Source of the DNA: Bradyrhizobium sp. CCBAU 53338
GTDB taxonomy: Bacteria > Pseudomonadota > Alphaproteobacteria > Rhizobiales > Xanthobacteraceae
Assembly (NCBI RefSeq): GCF_015291665.1
Contig: NZ_CP030049.1
Coordinates: forward strand, 868,001-932,000
DNA: 64,000 nt
Direction: 5' to 3'
Part shown: positions 54,948 through 64,000 of the stretch, piece by piece
How positions within the stretch are numbered: the stretch's first letter is position 1
Layout: the number at the start of each line of letters is the position of its first letter
The notes under the pieces: model-generated
What the model saw: the letters and a program-made list of their open reading frames with translations, nothing else
Told to the model about the DNA's origin: nothing
Database searches by the model: none
Program-made: the position numbers and the translations under genes

Positions 54948-55874
54948 ATGATGACGTTCTCTTTAAGCTTTAATGGCACTGAACATCGCCGCCCGAGCCG
55001 GCTCGGGCGTGTGCTCGAGGACCGCCTACCCTATCTCATCGTTGCGCCCGCAATATTGGTTCTTCTCCTCGTCGGCCTCTTTCCCCTCATCTACTCGTTG
55101 ATCGTGAGCTTCCAGCGCATCACGATGACGGACAATGATACGTCTTTCGCCGGCTTGCTGAACTATGCGGAGTTGTTCAGAGATACCCGTTTGTGGGCAT
55201 CGCTCGGCCACACCGCGATCATCACAGCAATCGCCCTGCCTCTCGAGCTACTGATCGGCTTCCTGATGGCGCAGCTCTTCATCGACCGCATGCCCGGGCG
55301 CCAGCTCTTCGTCGCGCTCTTGGTGCTGCCGACGGTGATCTCTCCGATTGTTGCTGGTGCGACCTGGCGCCTGTTGTTCGACGTCCGCTTTGGTCCCATC
55401 GGTGAGATACTCAGCTTTTTCGCCGGCGAACCGATCCGGATCCTGTGGACCGTCAACCCTGCTTACGTCTATCCGGCGATCATCATCTGCGAAGTTTGGC
55501 AGTGGTCGCCGTTCATGTTTCTGCTGCTGCTCGCTGCGTTGTCCAATGTCGATCAGTCTCAACTGGAGGCTGCTGAGATCGATGGGGCATCGTATCTGCG
55601 CGTGCTTCGCGCGATCATTCTGCCGGCGATCGCGCCCGTGATAGCTGTTGCATGCCTTATCCGCGGCCTCGACCTCGTGCGCATCTTCGACATCATCTGG
55701 GCCCTCACCGAAGGCGGGCCGGGCTCGATGACCGAGACGATTTCACTCTACACCTATGTGCAGGGCTTCTCGCAATTCGAAACCAGCTACACCGCCGCGA
55801 TCTCCTTCCTGGTGATTGCGCTGCTCACTCTCATTACCACGCTTGTCCTCAAGCGCATGGAGATTGCGCGATGA
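54948..55874 (+). CDS. Sugar ABC transporter permease (MalF/UgpA type)
   Basis: A 308-residue membrane protein with six predicted spans: LIVAPAILVLLLVGLFPLIYSLIV, then ALPLELLIGFLMAQ, LFVALLVLPTVISPIVAGATW and others. The coupling loop is EAAEIDGASYLRVLRAIILPAIAPVI, the EAA motif. The double ATG at 54948 is preferred; an in-frame ATG at 54891 would include the intercistronic hairpin. The stop overlaps the next permease start by ATGA. Confidence 0.9.
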   Translation: MMTFSLSFNGTEHRRPSRLGRVLEDRLPYLIVAPAILVLLLVGLFPLIYSLIVSFQRITMTDNDTSFAGLLNYAELFRDTRLWASLGHTAIITAIALPLELLIGFLMAQLFIDRMPGRQLFVALLVLPTVISPIVAGATWRLLFDVRFGPIGEILSFFAGEPIRILWTVNPAYVYPAIIICEVWQWSPFMFLLLLAALSNVDQSQLEAAEIDGASYLRVLRAIILPAIAPVIAVACLIRGLDLVRIFDIIWALTEGGPGSMTETISLYTYVQGFSQFETSYTAAISFLVIALLTLITTLVLKRMEIAR

Positions 55875-56710
55875 GGCTGATGAAGCTGCCCACCAGGAAG
55901 GGGCGCGTTCTGGTGCTACGCTATATCGGCGCCGGCGTCGTCACTTTGCTGTTTCTATTTCCGGTTTATTGGCTGTTTATGATTTCGTTCAAGACGCCGG
56001 ACGAGATCTATCACGTGCCGCCATTGTGGATGCCTGGGCAGATCCAGTTCTCGAATTATTATGTCCTATTCAAGGATGGTGACGTCATGGCCATCCTGAA
56101 CAGCCTGATCGTCGCCGGCGTTAGCTCCGCCATTGCCATCATTCTTGGTACCCTATGCGCCTACAGCCTCGCCCGCTTCGGCACGGGTGGCGAGAACCTT
56201 GCGATGTGGATCATTTCCCAGCGCATGATCCCGCCGATTGCGGTCGTCTTCCCGATCTTCCTCATCTACGTCTATTTCGGTTTGGTTGACGGCTACTTCG
56301 GCCTGATCGTGCTCTATACCGCGTTCAATCTGCCCTATGTCATCTGGATGATGCGGGGTTATATCGTTGATGTTCCGCTCGAGCTGGAGGAAAGCGCCCT
56401 CGTCGACGGACTGAACCGATGGCAGGTCATCTGGAAAGTCGTCTTCCCGATGGTGCGCCCGGGGCTCATGGCGACTTCGGTCTTTACTTTCGTGTTCGCC
56501 TGGAACGACTTCCTCTTCGCGCTGGTGCTCACGCGTACCGAAGTGATCACTTTTCCGGTCATGCTGACGCACTATTTCGGTGGCCAGTCGAACTTCTGGG
56601 CCAAAATCGCGGCGATGTCCGTCCTGGGGACTTTGCCGATCTTCGTCGCAGTTACGGTAATGCAGCGCTATCTCGTGCGCGGCATCTCGCTCGGCGCCGT
56701 CAAAGGTTGA
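55871..56710 (+). CDS. Sugar ABC transporter permease (MalG/UgpE type)
   Basis: A 279-residue protein with six spans, beginning [34 protein letters not shown]. The MalG-type cytoplasmic loop [29 protein letters not shown] is present near residue 175. ATG 55871 overlaps the upstream permease stop (ATGA); longer readings lie in that gene. It pairs with the preceding permease to form the membrane channel. Confidence 0.9.
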   Translation: MRLMKLPTRKGRVLVLRYIGAGVVTLLFLFPVYWLFMISFKTPDEIYHVPPLWMPGQIQFSNYYVLFKDGDVMAILNSLIVAGVSSAIAIILGTLCAYSLARFGTGGENLAMWIISQRMIPPIAVVFPIFLIYVYFGLVDGYFGLIVLYTAFNLPYVIWMMRGYIVDVPLELEESALVDGLNRWQVIWKVVFPMVRPGLMATSVFTFVFAWNDFLFALVLTRTEVITFPVMLTHYFGGQSNFWAKIAAMSVLGTLPIFVAVTVMQRYLVRGISLGAVKG

Positions 56711-56720
56711 GGAGATTAGA

Positions 56721-57824
56721 GTGGCCGACGTCAAGTTGACCGGAGTGCACAAATACTACGGTAACGTGCATGCCGTTCGGGGACTAGACTTAACCATCAG
56801 CGATGGCGAATTCGCTGTGCTCGTGGGTCCGTCAGGCTGCGGCAAGAGCACGCTTTTGCGGACGATCGCCGGTCTCGAAGATCCGGACGACGGCACGATC
56901 GCGATTGGCGGCGCTATCGTCAACGATCTGCGTCCGCGCGAACGCAACATTGCGATGGTCTTTCAGAACTACGCACTCTATCCCTATTTAACCGTCAATG
57001 AGAATATCGCGTTCGGCCTGCGCGCCCGCAAGACGCCAGAAATCGAGATCAGGAAGCGGGTCAGCGAAGCCGCCGAGATGCTCGGCATCGGCAATCTCCT
57101 CCAGCGTTATCCACGTCAGCTCTCCGGTGGACAGCGTCAACGCGTCGCGATCGGACGGGCCATCGTTCGCAAGGCGGATCTTTTCTTGTTTGACGAGCCG
57201 CTCTCGAATCTGGACGCCCAATTGCGTGACGAAATGCGAACCGAGATCAAGCGTCTGCATCACGAGATCACCACCACAATGATCTACGTTACACACGATC
57301 AGGTCGAGGCGATGACGCTGGCGGATCGTATCGTGCTGCTACGCGATGGAAAAATAGAGCAGCAGGGAGCTCCACTCGAACTGTTCGAGCGGCCGCGAAC
57401 GGGCTTCGTGGCGGGCTTCCTCGGCTCTCCTTCGATCAATCTCATACCGGCAACCCTGACGGCGATGAATGGCGGGCTTTCTGTCGTTTTCGGTTCCGGA
57501 GAGTCCCTGACTGTGCCGCCTGCGAAGGCCACTGCCCTTTCTAGCGTGGCGGGACGTGAGGTCATTGTCGGCATTCGGCCTCAGCATTTCGGCCGAGCCG
57601 GCGACGGACCATTGCGCGATGGGGTGGTGCCCTATTCAGCGGTCGCCGATCTCATCCAGCCTACAGGTACTCGTACCTTCACGACCATCAAGATCGGCGG
57701 AGTAGACGCAGTCGCGGAGCTGCAAGCACATGATGTTCAGAGCCATGGCGAGCGAATCCAGCTCGCCATCGACCTCAATCGGATGGTGCTGATCGATCCG
57801 GCCACAGGCTCGGTCATCGCCTAA
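56721..57824 (+). CDS. Sugar ABC transporter ATPase (MalK/UgpC family)
   Basis: A 367-residue ATPase. Walker [19 protein letters not shown] lies near residue 36, [18 protein letters not shown] near 78, the signature [16 protein letters not shown] near 133, Walker [15 protein letters not shown] near 152 and the switch His in [15 protein letters not shown] near 189. The C-terminal TOBE-type regulatory domain ([21 protein letters not shown]) marks the MalK/UgpC group. GTG start 10 nt after the second permease, with GGAG upstream. Confidence 0.92.
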   Translation: MADVKLTGVHKYYGNVHAVRGLDLTISDGEFAVLVGPSGCGKSTLLRTIAGLEDPDDGTIAIGGAIVNDLRPRERNIAMVFQNYALYPYLTVNENIAFGLRARKTPEIEIRKRVSEAAEMLGIGNLLQRYPRQLSGGQRQRVAIGRAIVRKADLFLFDEPLSNLDAQLRDEMRTEIKRLHHEITTTMIYVTHDQVEAMTLADRIVLLRDGKIEQQGAPLELFERPRTGFVAGFLGSPSINLIPATLTAMNGGLSVVFGSGESLTVPPAKATALSSVAGREVIVGIRPQHFGRAGDGPLRDGVVPYSAVADLIQPTGTRTFTTIKIGGVDAVAELQAHDVQSHGERIQLAIDLNRMVLIDPATGSVIA

Positions 57825-57869
57825 GCGCAAGAGTTCGCAAACCCAACAACGGGATGCAGGGGGAAAAGC

Positions 57870-58760
57870 ATGGCATCGAGACTTTTTGCTAGCGGAATCG
57901 GAGCGCCCGAGGGGCCAATCTGCCTCCCCGACGGATCGATGTATGTCACGGAGATGTCCGCATCGACGTTGTGCATCACGCGGCTCGATCAGCGAGGCAA
58001 TCGCAGAGTGGTTCGCGCGACGGGCGGCCGCCCGAACGGACTGACGACGGACGGCCACGGCCGCATCTGGATCGCGGAAGCGGGCCTGCGGGCGCTGATT
58101 TGCATCGACCAAGCCGGAAACGAGATCCGGCGCATGCAGGGCGAAGGCGCCGATCGCTTTCTATTTCCGAATGACCTCTGCTTCGGCCCCAACGGACTAC
58201 TCTACATGACTGATTCAGGCATGGCGGCTGAGGATTTCATCAACGGGCAGGCCTTCGTCGAGGGCTATATGGACCTTGATTGGGACGGCCGCGTCTACGA
58301 AATCGATCCCGCGGCCATGAAGGTCCTTCGCGTCCTCGATCGCAAGATCCGATTCACCAACGGGATTGCTTTCGGGCCCGACGACCATCTCTATGCCAAC
58401 GCATCGTTCACAGGCGAAATCTACCGCTATGACGTACTCGGCAAGCCAATGCCTGAACGTGTTGTTTTCGGCAATGTGCTGCAGCCCGACTCCAATCCTG
58501 ACTTCAAGGGGCCCGACGGGATGGCTTTTGGCACCGACGGCCGGCTCTATTGCACAGTCTATAATCAGAAGAACGTCACTGTGCTCGACCGCGGCGGCAA
58601 CGTCGTGGACCGGCTCATGCTGGATGGGCCGCAACCGACAAATTGCGCCTTCACGATTGAAGGCAAGAAGTTGCGCGTGACAGAGGTCGGCAAGGGCCAG
58701 GTTGAAGAGCTCGATGTGCCCTGCGAAGGGGTGCCTCTACATCTGCCTAAATTCGGTTAA
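57870..58760 (+). CDS. SMP-30/gluconolactonase-like beta-propeller
   Basis: A 296-residue six-bladed propeller of the SMP-30/LRE group. GAPEGPICLPDGSMYVTEM starts with the metal-binding Glu, RPNGLTTDGHGRIWIAEAG follows near residue 52, FPNDLCFGPNGLLYMTDSG near 95 holds the Asn/Asp metal ligands, and GPDGMAFGTDGRLYCTVYNQKN lies near 213. The family hydrolyses sugar lactones with a divalent metal. It is last in the ABC operon, 45 nt after the ATPase, and its product or substrate is probably related to the imported compound. A GGGGGAAA ribosome site precedes the ATG. Confidence 0.85.
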   Translation: MASRLFASGIGAPEGPICLPDGSMYVTEMSASTLCITRLDQRGNRRVVRATGGRPNGLTTDGHGRIWIAEAGLRALICIDQAGNEIRRMQGEGADRFLFPNDLCFGPNGLLYMTDSGMAAEDFINGQAFVEGYMDLDWDGRVYEIDPAAMKVLRVLDRKIRFTNGIAFGPDDHLYANASFTGEIYRYDVLGKPMPERVVFGNVLQPDSNPDFKGPDGMAFGTDGRLYCTVYNQKNVTVLDRGGNVVDRLMLDGPQPTNCAFTIEGKKLRVTEVGKGQVEELDVPCEGVPLHLPKFG

Positions 58761-59237
58761 GGTTGGAAACTCGTTTCCGGTCGGCACGCGGCACTTGGCA
58801 CAGAGCAACTAGCTGGTGCAGGCCGCAGATGAGTTGGCGGCAGCTCGCGGTCTTAGCATTTCGCGACGGCGCGCCTGGGGCGGATACATACGAGCATGAA
58901 CAGTTCAAAACAGGAGCTAAGACAAGTGGGGCCGCTGGCTTGCCGAGGATTATGGCCACCGGCCCCGGCGTCAGCTACTTGAAATTGCCCTGCCCCAGGT
59001 GCAGTAGCGATAGCTGACAGGCACGAGATGGCCCGGCGGCGGCTCCTCCGCAAATCTCGGCTGCAGTTAACGTAAATGGCAGGGCGCGAGGTGATGTTAT
59101 GTTTTGTTTTGGTCAGCATGGCGGTGCCGCCAGTTGAAGTGCCGTGATCGTCGCCCACCAGGACGGCCTATGTCGCGGAGCCGCGAACGGAAGTTGGGCA
59201 ATTACTCGTCCGGCTACGACGCGAGTTGAGTGATTGG
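58761..59237. other. Intergenic, no gene recognised
   Basis: Nearly 480 nt after the SMP-30-like gene. Short frames only; no terminator with a clear T-run. Probably decayed or non-coding accessory DNA. Confidence 0.4.
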
Positions 59238-59417
59238 TTAGGTCGGAACTCCTTGCGAGCCGTTAGTTGATCGCGAGCGGAGCTCAAACTCTAGCTCTGT
59301 CAGCTTTTTGATCAGCTGCTCAATAACCGCCTCGTAATCAGAACGCGTGAGTGAGTTCACGCCACGGGAGGCGAGCTCGTGCTGCAGGATTGTTGCCATC
59401 ACGGCCTTGACGCTCAT
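59238..59417 (-). CDS. Possible 59-residue small protein
   Basis: ATG at 59417, TAA at 59238-59240. The peptide begins MSVKAVMATILQHELASRGV and continues with TRSDYEAVIEQLIKKLTELEFELRSR, a well-formed amphipathic helix or coiled coil. AGG lies about 5 nt before the ATG. No known family. The helix pattern and plausible ribosome site favour a real protein, possibly a symbiosis-island small protein; not certain. Confidence 0.5.
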   Translation of the reverse strand: MSVKAVMATILQHELASRGVNSLTRSDYEAVIEQLIKKLTELEFELRSRSTNGSQGVPT

Positions 59418-59482
59418 AGGACCTCATCTGAAATGATTTCGCATCAAATCTCAAACCAAGGAGACAATCAACAAGGAGGAGG

Positions 59483-59626
59483 ATGGAGCTGGAAGTGTCG
59501 CTGCATTCCGATCGATTATCAGCCCCAGGGATGCATACGTACCCAAAAGACTTTGAGCCTGGATATTCGATGCTCCTCCACCAGTTGGCCGATTTGCTGA
59601 CTCCGCTTCCCGTCTTTGCTTTATGA
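59483..59626 (+). CDS. Possible 47-residue small protein
   Basis: ATG at 59483 directly after AAGGAGGAGG, TGA at 59624-59626. The peptide has the segments MELEVSLHSDRLSAPGMHTY and LLHQLADLLTPLPVFAL. The ribosome site is unusually good though close to the ATG. No family is recognised, and it could be a fragment. Confidence 0.35.
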   Translation: MELEVSLHSDRLSAPGMHTYPKDFEPGYSMLLHQLADLLTPLPVFAL

Positions 59627-59742
59627 GCTGGTCAAAAAGCCACCATCAGCTAGCACGAGAGCAGCTCTTGTGGTAATTGCAGTCCATAGGTCCATAGTTT
59701 GTTTTTGAAGAGTTTCATTTCGAGGACGATTTGTTCGTGACG

Positions 59743-59967
59743 ATGGTTGCCGTGCTTTGCCAATTTGCATCCGCCGATTGCGTTGATAAGATCGTGACGA
59801 GCTCTGCATTCGACAGCACGCTTACTTTCCAGGGCTGCGTTATGAACGGCCAGACAGGGCTGGCCCAGTGGAAAGAAGCGCATCCAATTTACCGCTCAGA
59901 TACTTGGCATATTCAGCGGCACAAATGCATGCCGGGAGATTACAATATCGCTCACCACAAAGCGTAG
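59743..59967 (+). CDS. Small Cys-containing, probably exported protein
   Basis: About 74 residues from ATG 59743 (a TTG at 59731 adds four). A short hydrophobic start MVAVLCQFASADC is followed by TLTFQGCVMNGQTGLAQWKEAHPIYRSDTWHIQRHKCMPGDY. The spacing of Cys and the Q-GCV-GQ-LA-WK-HP-W-C pattern resembles a group of small rhizobial and phage proteins of unknown function that I recall, but did not align. The start looks short for a full Sec signal, so the N-terminus may be truncated. Confidence 0.5.
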   Translation: MVAVLCQFASADCVDKIVTSSAFDSTLTFQGCVMNGQTGLAQWKEAHPIYRSDTWHIQRHKCMPGDYNIAHHKA

Positions 59968-60024
59968 AGATCAAAGAAGCTACGCAACGCCCGCCACCGC
60001 GGTGTCAGCGAGAGCGTATGCGGT

Positions 60025-60669
60025 TCATCTAATGTCCCCAGCGCAACGCGCGGACGGGGCTTGCCGGGGCTCTGTTCGCTCGGAAGCATTTGAGCTAAGC
60101 CGAGTGGCTACAGGACGAAGAAAGTACAGCGAGAGGCCAGGGTTCCGTTCGCAAATCCTCTTTAATGCGTCGGCCTTGATCCAGAAAAGCTCCAAATCGC
60201 TGGCCGCTCGAGCAGATTGCGTGCGGCGGCGTCGATCCACGGCGAACAGCCCAACCTCACCAAAAACCTCTCCTGGATACAAGAGCTTGTCTATTTCGGG
60301 AAGCTCGACTTGTCCTGATCCGATGAGATAGAGTGCATCGGCGTGATCCCCTTTCTCGAAGATTGTCTCTCCAGCCTTGATCCGCTGTGTGTGCATGAAC
60401 GGCTGAAGCCAGTTCGGAGAAAGATCTGTATTAGCGGCGAGCTTGGCGCGGCGTAGTACCAAGACCATGCGGACGAAGTAGGCAGCGTTTAGTGGAAGCA
60501 AAATAAAGTGCAGAATCAGCACAGGGTAGATACCGGCGCCAGTGGCATAGACGATGAATGCGAGATTGCTGCAGATGGCGACGGCCCGCAGAGTCAGCAT
60601 GGTGTGCATGCAGAATGTCACGAGGACGAGCGAAGAGGCCAGATAGCCACAAGCTTCTATCCACGTCAT
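60025..60669 (-). CDS. Membrane protein with cyclic-nucleotide-binding domain
   Basis: A 214-residue protein. Three hydrophobic segments occupy residues 5-75 (GYLASSLVLVTFCMHTML, AVAICSNLAFIVYATGAGIY, LILHFILLPLNAAYFV). A Crp/CAP-like nucleotide-binding domain follows at about 90-190 (RIKAGETIFEKGDHADALYLIGSGQVEL, then LLYPGEVFGEVGLFAVDRRRRTQSARA, the phosphate-binding cassette with GE). No effector helix-turn-helix follows, so it is not a transcription factor. It may sense cAMP at the membrane. Its operon partners are not evident. Confidence 0.75.
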   Translation of the reverse strand: MTWIEACGYLASSLVLVTFCMHTMLTLRAVAICSNLAFIVYATGAGIYPVLILHFILLPLNAAYFVRMVLVLRRAKLAANTDLSPNWLQPFMHTQRIKAGETIFEKGDHADALYLIGSGQVELPEIDKLLYPGEVFGEVGLFAVDRRRRTQSARAASDLELFWIKADALKRICERNPGLSLYFLRPVATRLSSNASERTEPRQAPSARCAGDIR

Positions 60670-60953
60670 GGCAGCCTACTTTGCTGCTTTAGGCGCAATG
60701 AATCACCTGCAAAGCGCGGGCCAAGCGTTCATCAGAAGACGAACGGCTGACGTACCGCCTCAGCCGAGCCGGAGCCTGCTTCGCTCTGTTGGTTATCCAA
60801 GGCTGCACGCCGCGCATATGAACCAGTTCACACGCTGATCGGGGCGCTTCGCTTCGCCAGCGTTATAAACTGCTGCCGGTGCCAGCAAGTTCTATCCGCT
60901 CGCGTCACTTAAGGTGGCAGCCGATCGCGGTCCGGTCACGGGACCGGATAGTC

Positions 60954-62849
60954 TTATTTCAGGAAGCCGATAGACAGCCAGGGCACCGCGGCGACGATCA
61001 GCGTGCCAATGAGCAGCGCAATCATGTATCCCACGATTGGTCTCATACCGTCGTCCGGGTTAATGCGGCTGATAGCGCAGGCCGCGTAGTAGCCGACCCC
61101 AAACGGCGGTGCGAACAGGCCGATGCCCATCGCGAGAACCACGACCATTGCGTAATGGACATCGTGGACCCCAACCTGCCGCGCGATCGGGAACAGGAGC
61201 GGACCGAACAAGACGATGGCTGGGATCCCCTCCAGCACGCTGCCTAGAATCACGAAAGTTACGATCGTCACCGCTAGGAAGACGGGGACACCGCCGGGAA
61301 GGCTGGTCATGAACTTGGCAAGCGAGGCTGAAAATCCCGACTGGGTCAGCGCCCAGGCCATTCCTGTCGCGGCGCCGATGATGAGCAGAATCGCGCCCGA
61401 CAGGGAGGCCGTCTCGACCAGCATAGGATAGATGCGTCGCCAGTCGAACTGGCGGTAAATGAGGAGACCGGCGCAGGCCGAGTACAAGATGCCGATGGTC
61501 GAGACCTCCGTTGCCGTTGCAACGCCTTCGACGACGGCGGTCCGGATCACGAAAGGCAAGGCGATCGCAGGAAGAGCAATGACAAAGGCTCGGCCGATCT
61601 CCCGCCCAGTCGCCCTTTTGACGTGAGAGAGGTCCTCGCGCCGGTAGCGCCACCACACGATCGCCCCGAGCATAACTGCGAGCACCACGCCCGGGAGCAA
61701 TCCGCCGGTGAATAGCGCGGAGATCGACACGCCCGTCACCGAGCCGATCGTGATCAGAACCAGCGACGGCGGAATCGTTTCGGTTTGCGCCCCCGTGGCG
61801 GCCAGCAACGCAACGAGGTCGCCGGGTTTGGCGCCACGCTGCCGCATCTCGGGAAACAGCACAGGGGCCACGGCCGCCATATCTGCCGCCTTGGACCCTG
61901 AGATACCGGAGACCAGATACATAGCCCCGACCAGGACGTAGTGCAGCCCGCCGCGGACGTGGCCGAGGAGACTTGCGAGGAAACCGACCATTGCGCGAGC
62001 CATGCCCGTCATCTCGATCAGCAGGCCCAGGAAGACGAAAAGAGGCACGGCGAGCAGGATCAGATGGCTCATCCCTTCATCCATCCGCCCGATCATCACT
62101 ACGTCCGGCGTGCTCGTCGTAAGCGTGAGATAACCCACGGTGGCGAGACCGAATGCAAAGGCAATCGGAACGGCGGCAAAGACCATCGCACCGACAACAA
62201 AGACGAAGAAGATCAGAAGGTTCAGATTGCCGAGCGGCTTAAAAACCGGCGCGAGCAGCACGAACGCAAGGATGAGACCGGCGACGATCGCTAGAGAGGC
62301 CAACAAGCTGCGTAGATTGGCAATTCGGCAGAGCCGGAGGGCCGCGGCGATCAGCATCAGCCCAATTCCGATCGGTAGCGCCGCCGCACGCCAAGTGTTG
62401 ATGATCTCCAGCGCCGGCGTGGTGACGAAGGCCTCGTCGGCGGCAAATTCATAGGCCGGCCAAACGACGAGCAAAAGAAACGCCAGCGAGGCTGCGGCCG
62501 CCACCACGTCCAAAAACGCACGCACCTGGGCACTGAGCACGCCGACGATGGCTGTCATACGCATGTGCTCGCCGCGCTGGAAAGCAATGACGGAGCCGAG
62601 CATGGCAAGCCAAAGGAAGAGAATACCGGCGAGTTCGTCGGACCAGACGATGGGGGAGCGGAATACGTATCTGCCTACGATTCCTGCGGCCAGGATTGCG
62701 ACTTCGGCCAGGACGAGTAGCGCGGCTGGGACCGCGACGAGGTGGCCCAACATCGTGTTCGCTGTTACCGCCCAATGTCGGGGACCCCGTTCAGTCGAGG
62801 CGGTCGCTCCACCGTCATCAGCATGTGGAGCGTGGCTCACGCTGCTCAT
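60954..62849 (-). CDS. TRAP transporter fused permease (DctQM)
   Basis: A 631-residue membrane protein. The first 170 residues form the small DctQ-type domain with four spans (VVAVPAALLVLAEVAI start; WSDELAGILFLWLAMLGSVIAFQRGEHMRM is the family signature). The rest is the large DctM domain with about twelve spans, including HLILLAVPLFVFLGLLIEMTGMA and GSVLEGIPAIVLFGPLLFPIA. It couples sodium flow to uptake of an organic acid. ATG 62849 overlaps the binding-protein stop by ATGA. Fused QM permeases occur in many TRAP systems; the ligand is unknown. Confidence 0.9.
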   Translation of the reverse strand: MSSVSHAPHADDGGATASTERGPRHWAVTANTMLGHLVAVPAALLVLAEVAILAAGIVGRYVFRSPIVWSDELAGILFLWLAMLGSVIAFQRGEHMRMTAIVGVLSAQVRAFLDVVAAAASLAFLLLVVWPAYEFAADEAFVTTPALEIINTWRAAALPIGIGLMLIAAALRLCRIANLRSLLASLAIVAGLILAFVLLAPVFKPLGNLNLLIFFVFVVGAMVFAAVPIAFAFGLATVGYLTLTTSTPDVVMIGRMDEGMSHLILLAVPLFVFLGLLIEMTGMARAMVGFLASLLGHVRGGLHYVLVGAMYLVSGISGSKAADMAAVAPVLFPEMRQRGAKPGDLVALLAATGAQTETIPPSLVLITIGSVTGVSISALFTGGLLPGVVLAVMLGAIVWWRYRREDLSHVKRATGREIGRAFVIALPAIALPFVIRTAVVEGVATATEVSTIGILYSACAGLLIYRQFDWRRIYPMLVETASLSGAILLIIGAATGMAWALTQSGFSASLAKFMTSLPGGVPVFLAVTIVTFVILGSVLEGIPAIVLFGPLLFPIARQVGVHDVHYAMVVVLAMGIGLFAPPFGVGYYAACAISRINPDDGMRPIVGYMIALLIGTLIVAAVPWLSIGFLK

Positions 62850-63871
62850 GACAGCTGACCCGCCGCTTTTTCGAGCTGCGACCACGCCTCCTCGCCGAAT
62901 TTGCCCTTCCAGTCGGAGTAGAAGCTAGTCTTGGACAAGGCTTGTCGGAAGGCGGCGCGATCGACTTCGATAAATTTGAGACCTTTGGCCGACAGATCGG
63001 TGCGCAAGGACTGGCTGAGCTTTGCGATATCAGCCCGCTGATCGACGGCGGAGCGATCTAGTTCGCGGGTCACGACCTCCTGAACATCCTTCGGTAAGCG
63101 CTCGAATGCGCGCTTGTTGGCGAGGATCCAGTATCCGTCCCAAACGTGCCCGGTCAGGCTGCACGTGCTTTGCACTTCGTAGAGGCGGGCGGTTGCAATG
63201 ATCGGCAACGGATTCTCCTGGCCGTCCACGACTTTGGTCTGTAACGCGGAGTAGACCTCGTTGAAGTTAATAGGCGTCGGGCCGGCTCCAAGCGCCTTGA
63301 AAAGCGAGGTCAAAAGCGGCGCCGGGGGGACGCGGATCTGGAAATTCTTTAGATCGTCAGGGCTGCGGATCTCACGTCCGGAAGAAGTCACCTGACGAAA
63401 GCCGTTATCCCACGCTTTGGAAACCGCCATGATCGGAGTTTTGGCAATCTGCGTCCGGATGTAGGTTCCGAGATCTCCGTCCATAGCTTTCCAAACGCTA
63501 TCGTAGTCAGTAAACGCGAAGCCGGTGTTCACCAGGCCCGCACTTGGGACCAGGGTGGCGAGGATCGAAGAGGACTGATTAAAGAATTCGACGCCGCCGC
63601 TGCGGACCTGGGTCATGAGCTCGGTGTCGGACCCGAGCTGGTTGGCCGGAAACAGCCTGATCTCGAGCCGGCCACTGGTAGCCTCTAGAATGCGTTGGAT
63701 GGCTTCCTGCGCGCGGACGTTCACCGGATGCGTCGGATCCTGGCCGGTTGCAAATTTATAAACGAATTCGGCCGCAGATGCCGGTCGAGTGAGAATTGCG
63801 CAGAGAGGTACGGCCGTTGCAGCTTTCAACAGGGAACGCCGGCTGATATCTCTGCGTTTCGATACGCTCAT
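62846..63871 (-). CDS. TRAP transporter substrate-binding protein (DctP) with Tat signal
   Basis: A 341-residue binding protein. The N-terminus SRRSLLKAATAVPLCAILTRPASAAE is a twin-arginine signal. FVYKFATGQDPTHPVNVRAQEAIQRI, IRLFPANQLGSDTELMTQVRSGGVEFF and RSPDDLKNFQIRVPPAP (with the ligand-carboxylate Arg) are typical of the DctP family. A strong ribosome site (AGGAGGAAGAC) precedes the ATG. Tat export implies that it folds in the cytoplasm. The next gene is its permease. Confidence 0.9.
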   Translation of the reverse strand: MSVSKRRDISRRSLLKAATAVPLCAILTRPASAAEFVYKFATGQDPTHPVNVRAQEAIQRILEATSGRLEIRLFPANQLGSDTELMTQVRSGGVEFFNQSSSILATLVPSAGLVNTGFAFTDYDSVWKAMDGDLGTYIRTQIAKTPIMAVSKAWDNGFRQVTSSGREIRSPDDLKNFQIRVPPAPLLTSLFKALGAGPTPINFNEVYSALQTKVVDGQENPLPIIATARLYEVQSTCSLTGHVWDGYWILANKRAFERLPKDVQEVVTRELDRSAVDQRADIAKLSQSLRTDLSAKGLKFIEVDRAAFRQALSKTSFYSDWKGKFGEEAWSQLEKAAGQLS

Positions 63872-64000
63872 GTCTTCCTCCTCGTTCTATTTACCTAGCG
63901 GTGGCGATCTCAGCGCAGGCGGCGCAGCCGTTCCGCTCATTCGTGTGCCCGCGTCTTGAGTGCCGGCATTTGGGCAAAAGCCAGCGTTCGCCGCTGCAAG
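63872..64000. other. Upstream region of the TRAP operon, cut by the window edge
   Basis: No gene seen; contains only the TRAP ribosome site at its start. Confidence 0.4.

Noticed and set aside
59300..59325. FNR/FixK-like TTGA...TCAA near 59310
   Set aside because: Spacing between the arms is 8 rather than 6 nt and it lies inside a small ORF, not upstream of a gene.

Overview
The window looks like an alphaproteobacterial, rhizobial chromosome, most likely Bradyrhizobium or a close relative, and probably a symbiosis or accessory region. The main reason is a nearly complete uptake-hydrogenase locus in the order known from Bradyrhizobium (hupUV-hupSLCDFGHIJK-hypABFCDE-hypX-hoxA-hupT, plus hupN). 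It is flanked by ABC/TRAP transport and catabolic genes, an IS66-type element and decayed gene remnants. This identification comes from reading the sequence; no database search was possible.

Layout. (1) 1-23.7 kb, nearly all on the minus strand: a catabolic region for an unidentified nitrogen-containing compound. It holds an ArgE-like M20 amidohydrolase, a DUF1028 protein, a RidA protein, a flavin monooxygenase, a Glu/Leu dehydrogenase, a beta-propeller protein, an aldehyde dehydrogenase and a flavin reductase. These are followed by a complete IS66 element with intact ends and an 8-bp target duplication, hydantoinase/oxoprolinase-type HyuA and HyuB, a LysR regulator, an LLM-class monooxygenase and a polar amino-acid ABC transporter. 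Short-chain dehydrogenase remnants lie at its two edges. (2) 23.7-44.7 kb, minus strand: the hydrogenase locus. It encodes the O2-tolerant-type HupSL enzyme and its cytochrome b (HupC), the maturation proteins (HupD, F-K; HypA-F; HypX), the H2 sensor HupUV, the kinase HupT and the sigma-54 activator HoxA. (3) 44.7-52.9 kb: hydrogenase-associated accessories. These are a DUF3422 protein, a 25-codon ORF coupled to hupU, a chemoreceptor, an orphan second HupC-like cytochrome b, a TonB-dependent receptor and the nickel permease HupN. (4) 53.4-58.8 kb, plus strand: a carbohydrate-type ABC importer with an SMP-30/gluconolactonase-like protein. (5) 59.2-64 kb: three small ORFs, a membrane-anchored cyclic-nucleotide-binding protein and a TRAP transporter with a fused DctQM permease.

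How the parts fit. HupSL oxidises H2 and passes electrons to quinone through HupC. Its Ni-Fe(CN)2CO centre is built by Hyp/Hup proteins, with HypX expected to make the CO ligand from a formyl donor in air. HupUV-HupT-HoxA senses H2 and drives sigma-54 promoters. Nickel would come from HupN and, by inference, from the TonB receptor encoded directly downstream of it.

The most interesting signals are regulatory. Three GG-N10-GC sigma-54 promoter sequences sit about 45-51 nt before the start codons of hupS, hupG and hupN. The hupG one matches the full consensus and lies inside what is otherwise an overlapping gene string. A perfect GTATGA-N16-TCATAC inverted repeat, the published NikR operator pattern, overlaps the expected transcription start of hupN. 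The hupN/TonB-receptor unit may therefore combine sigma-54 activation with nickel repression.
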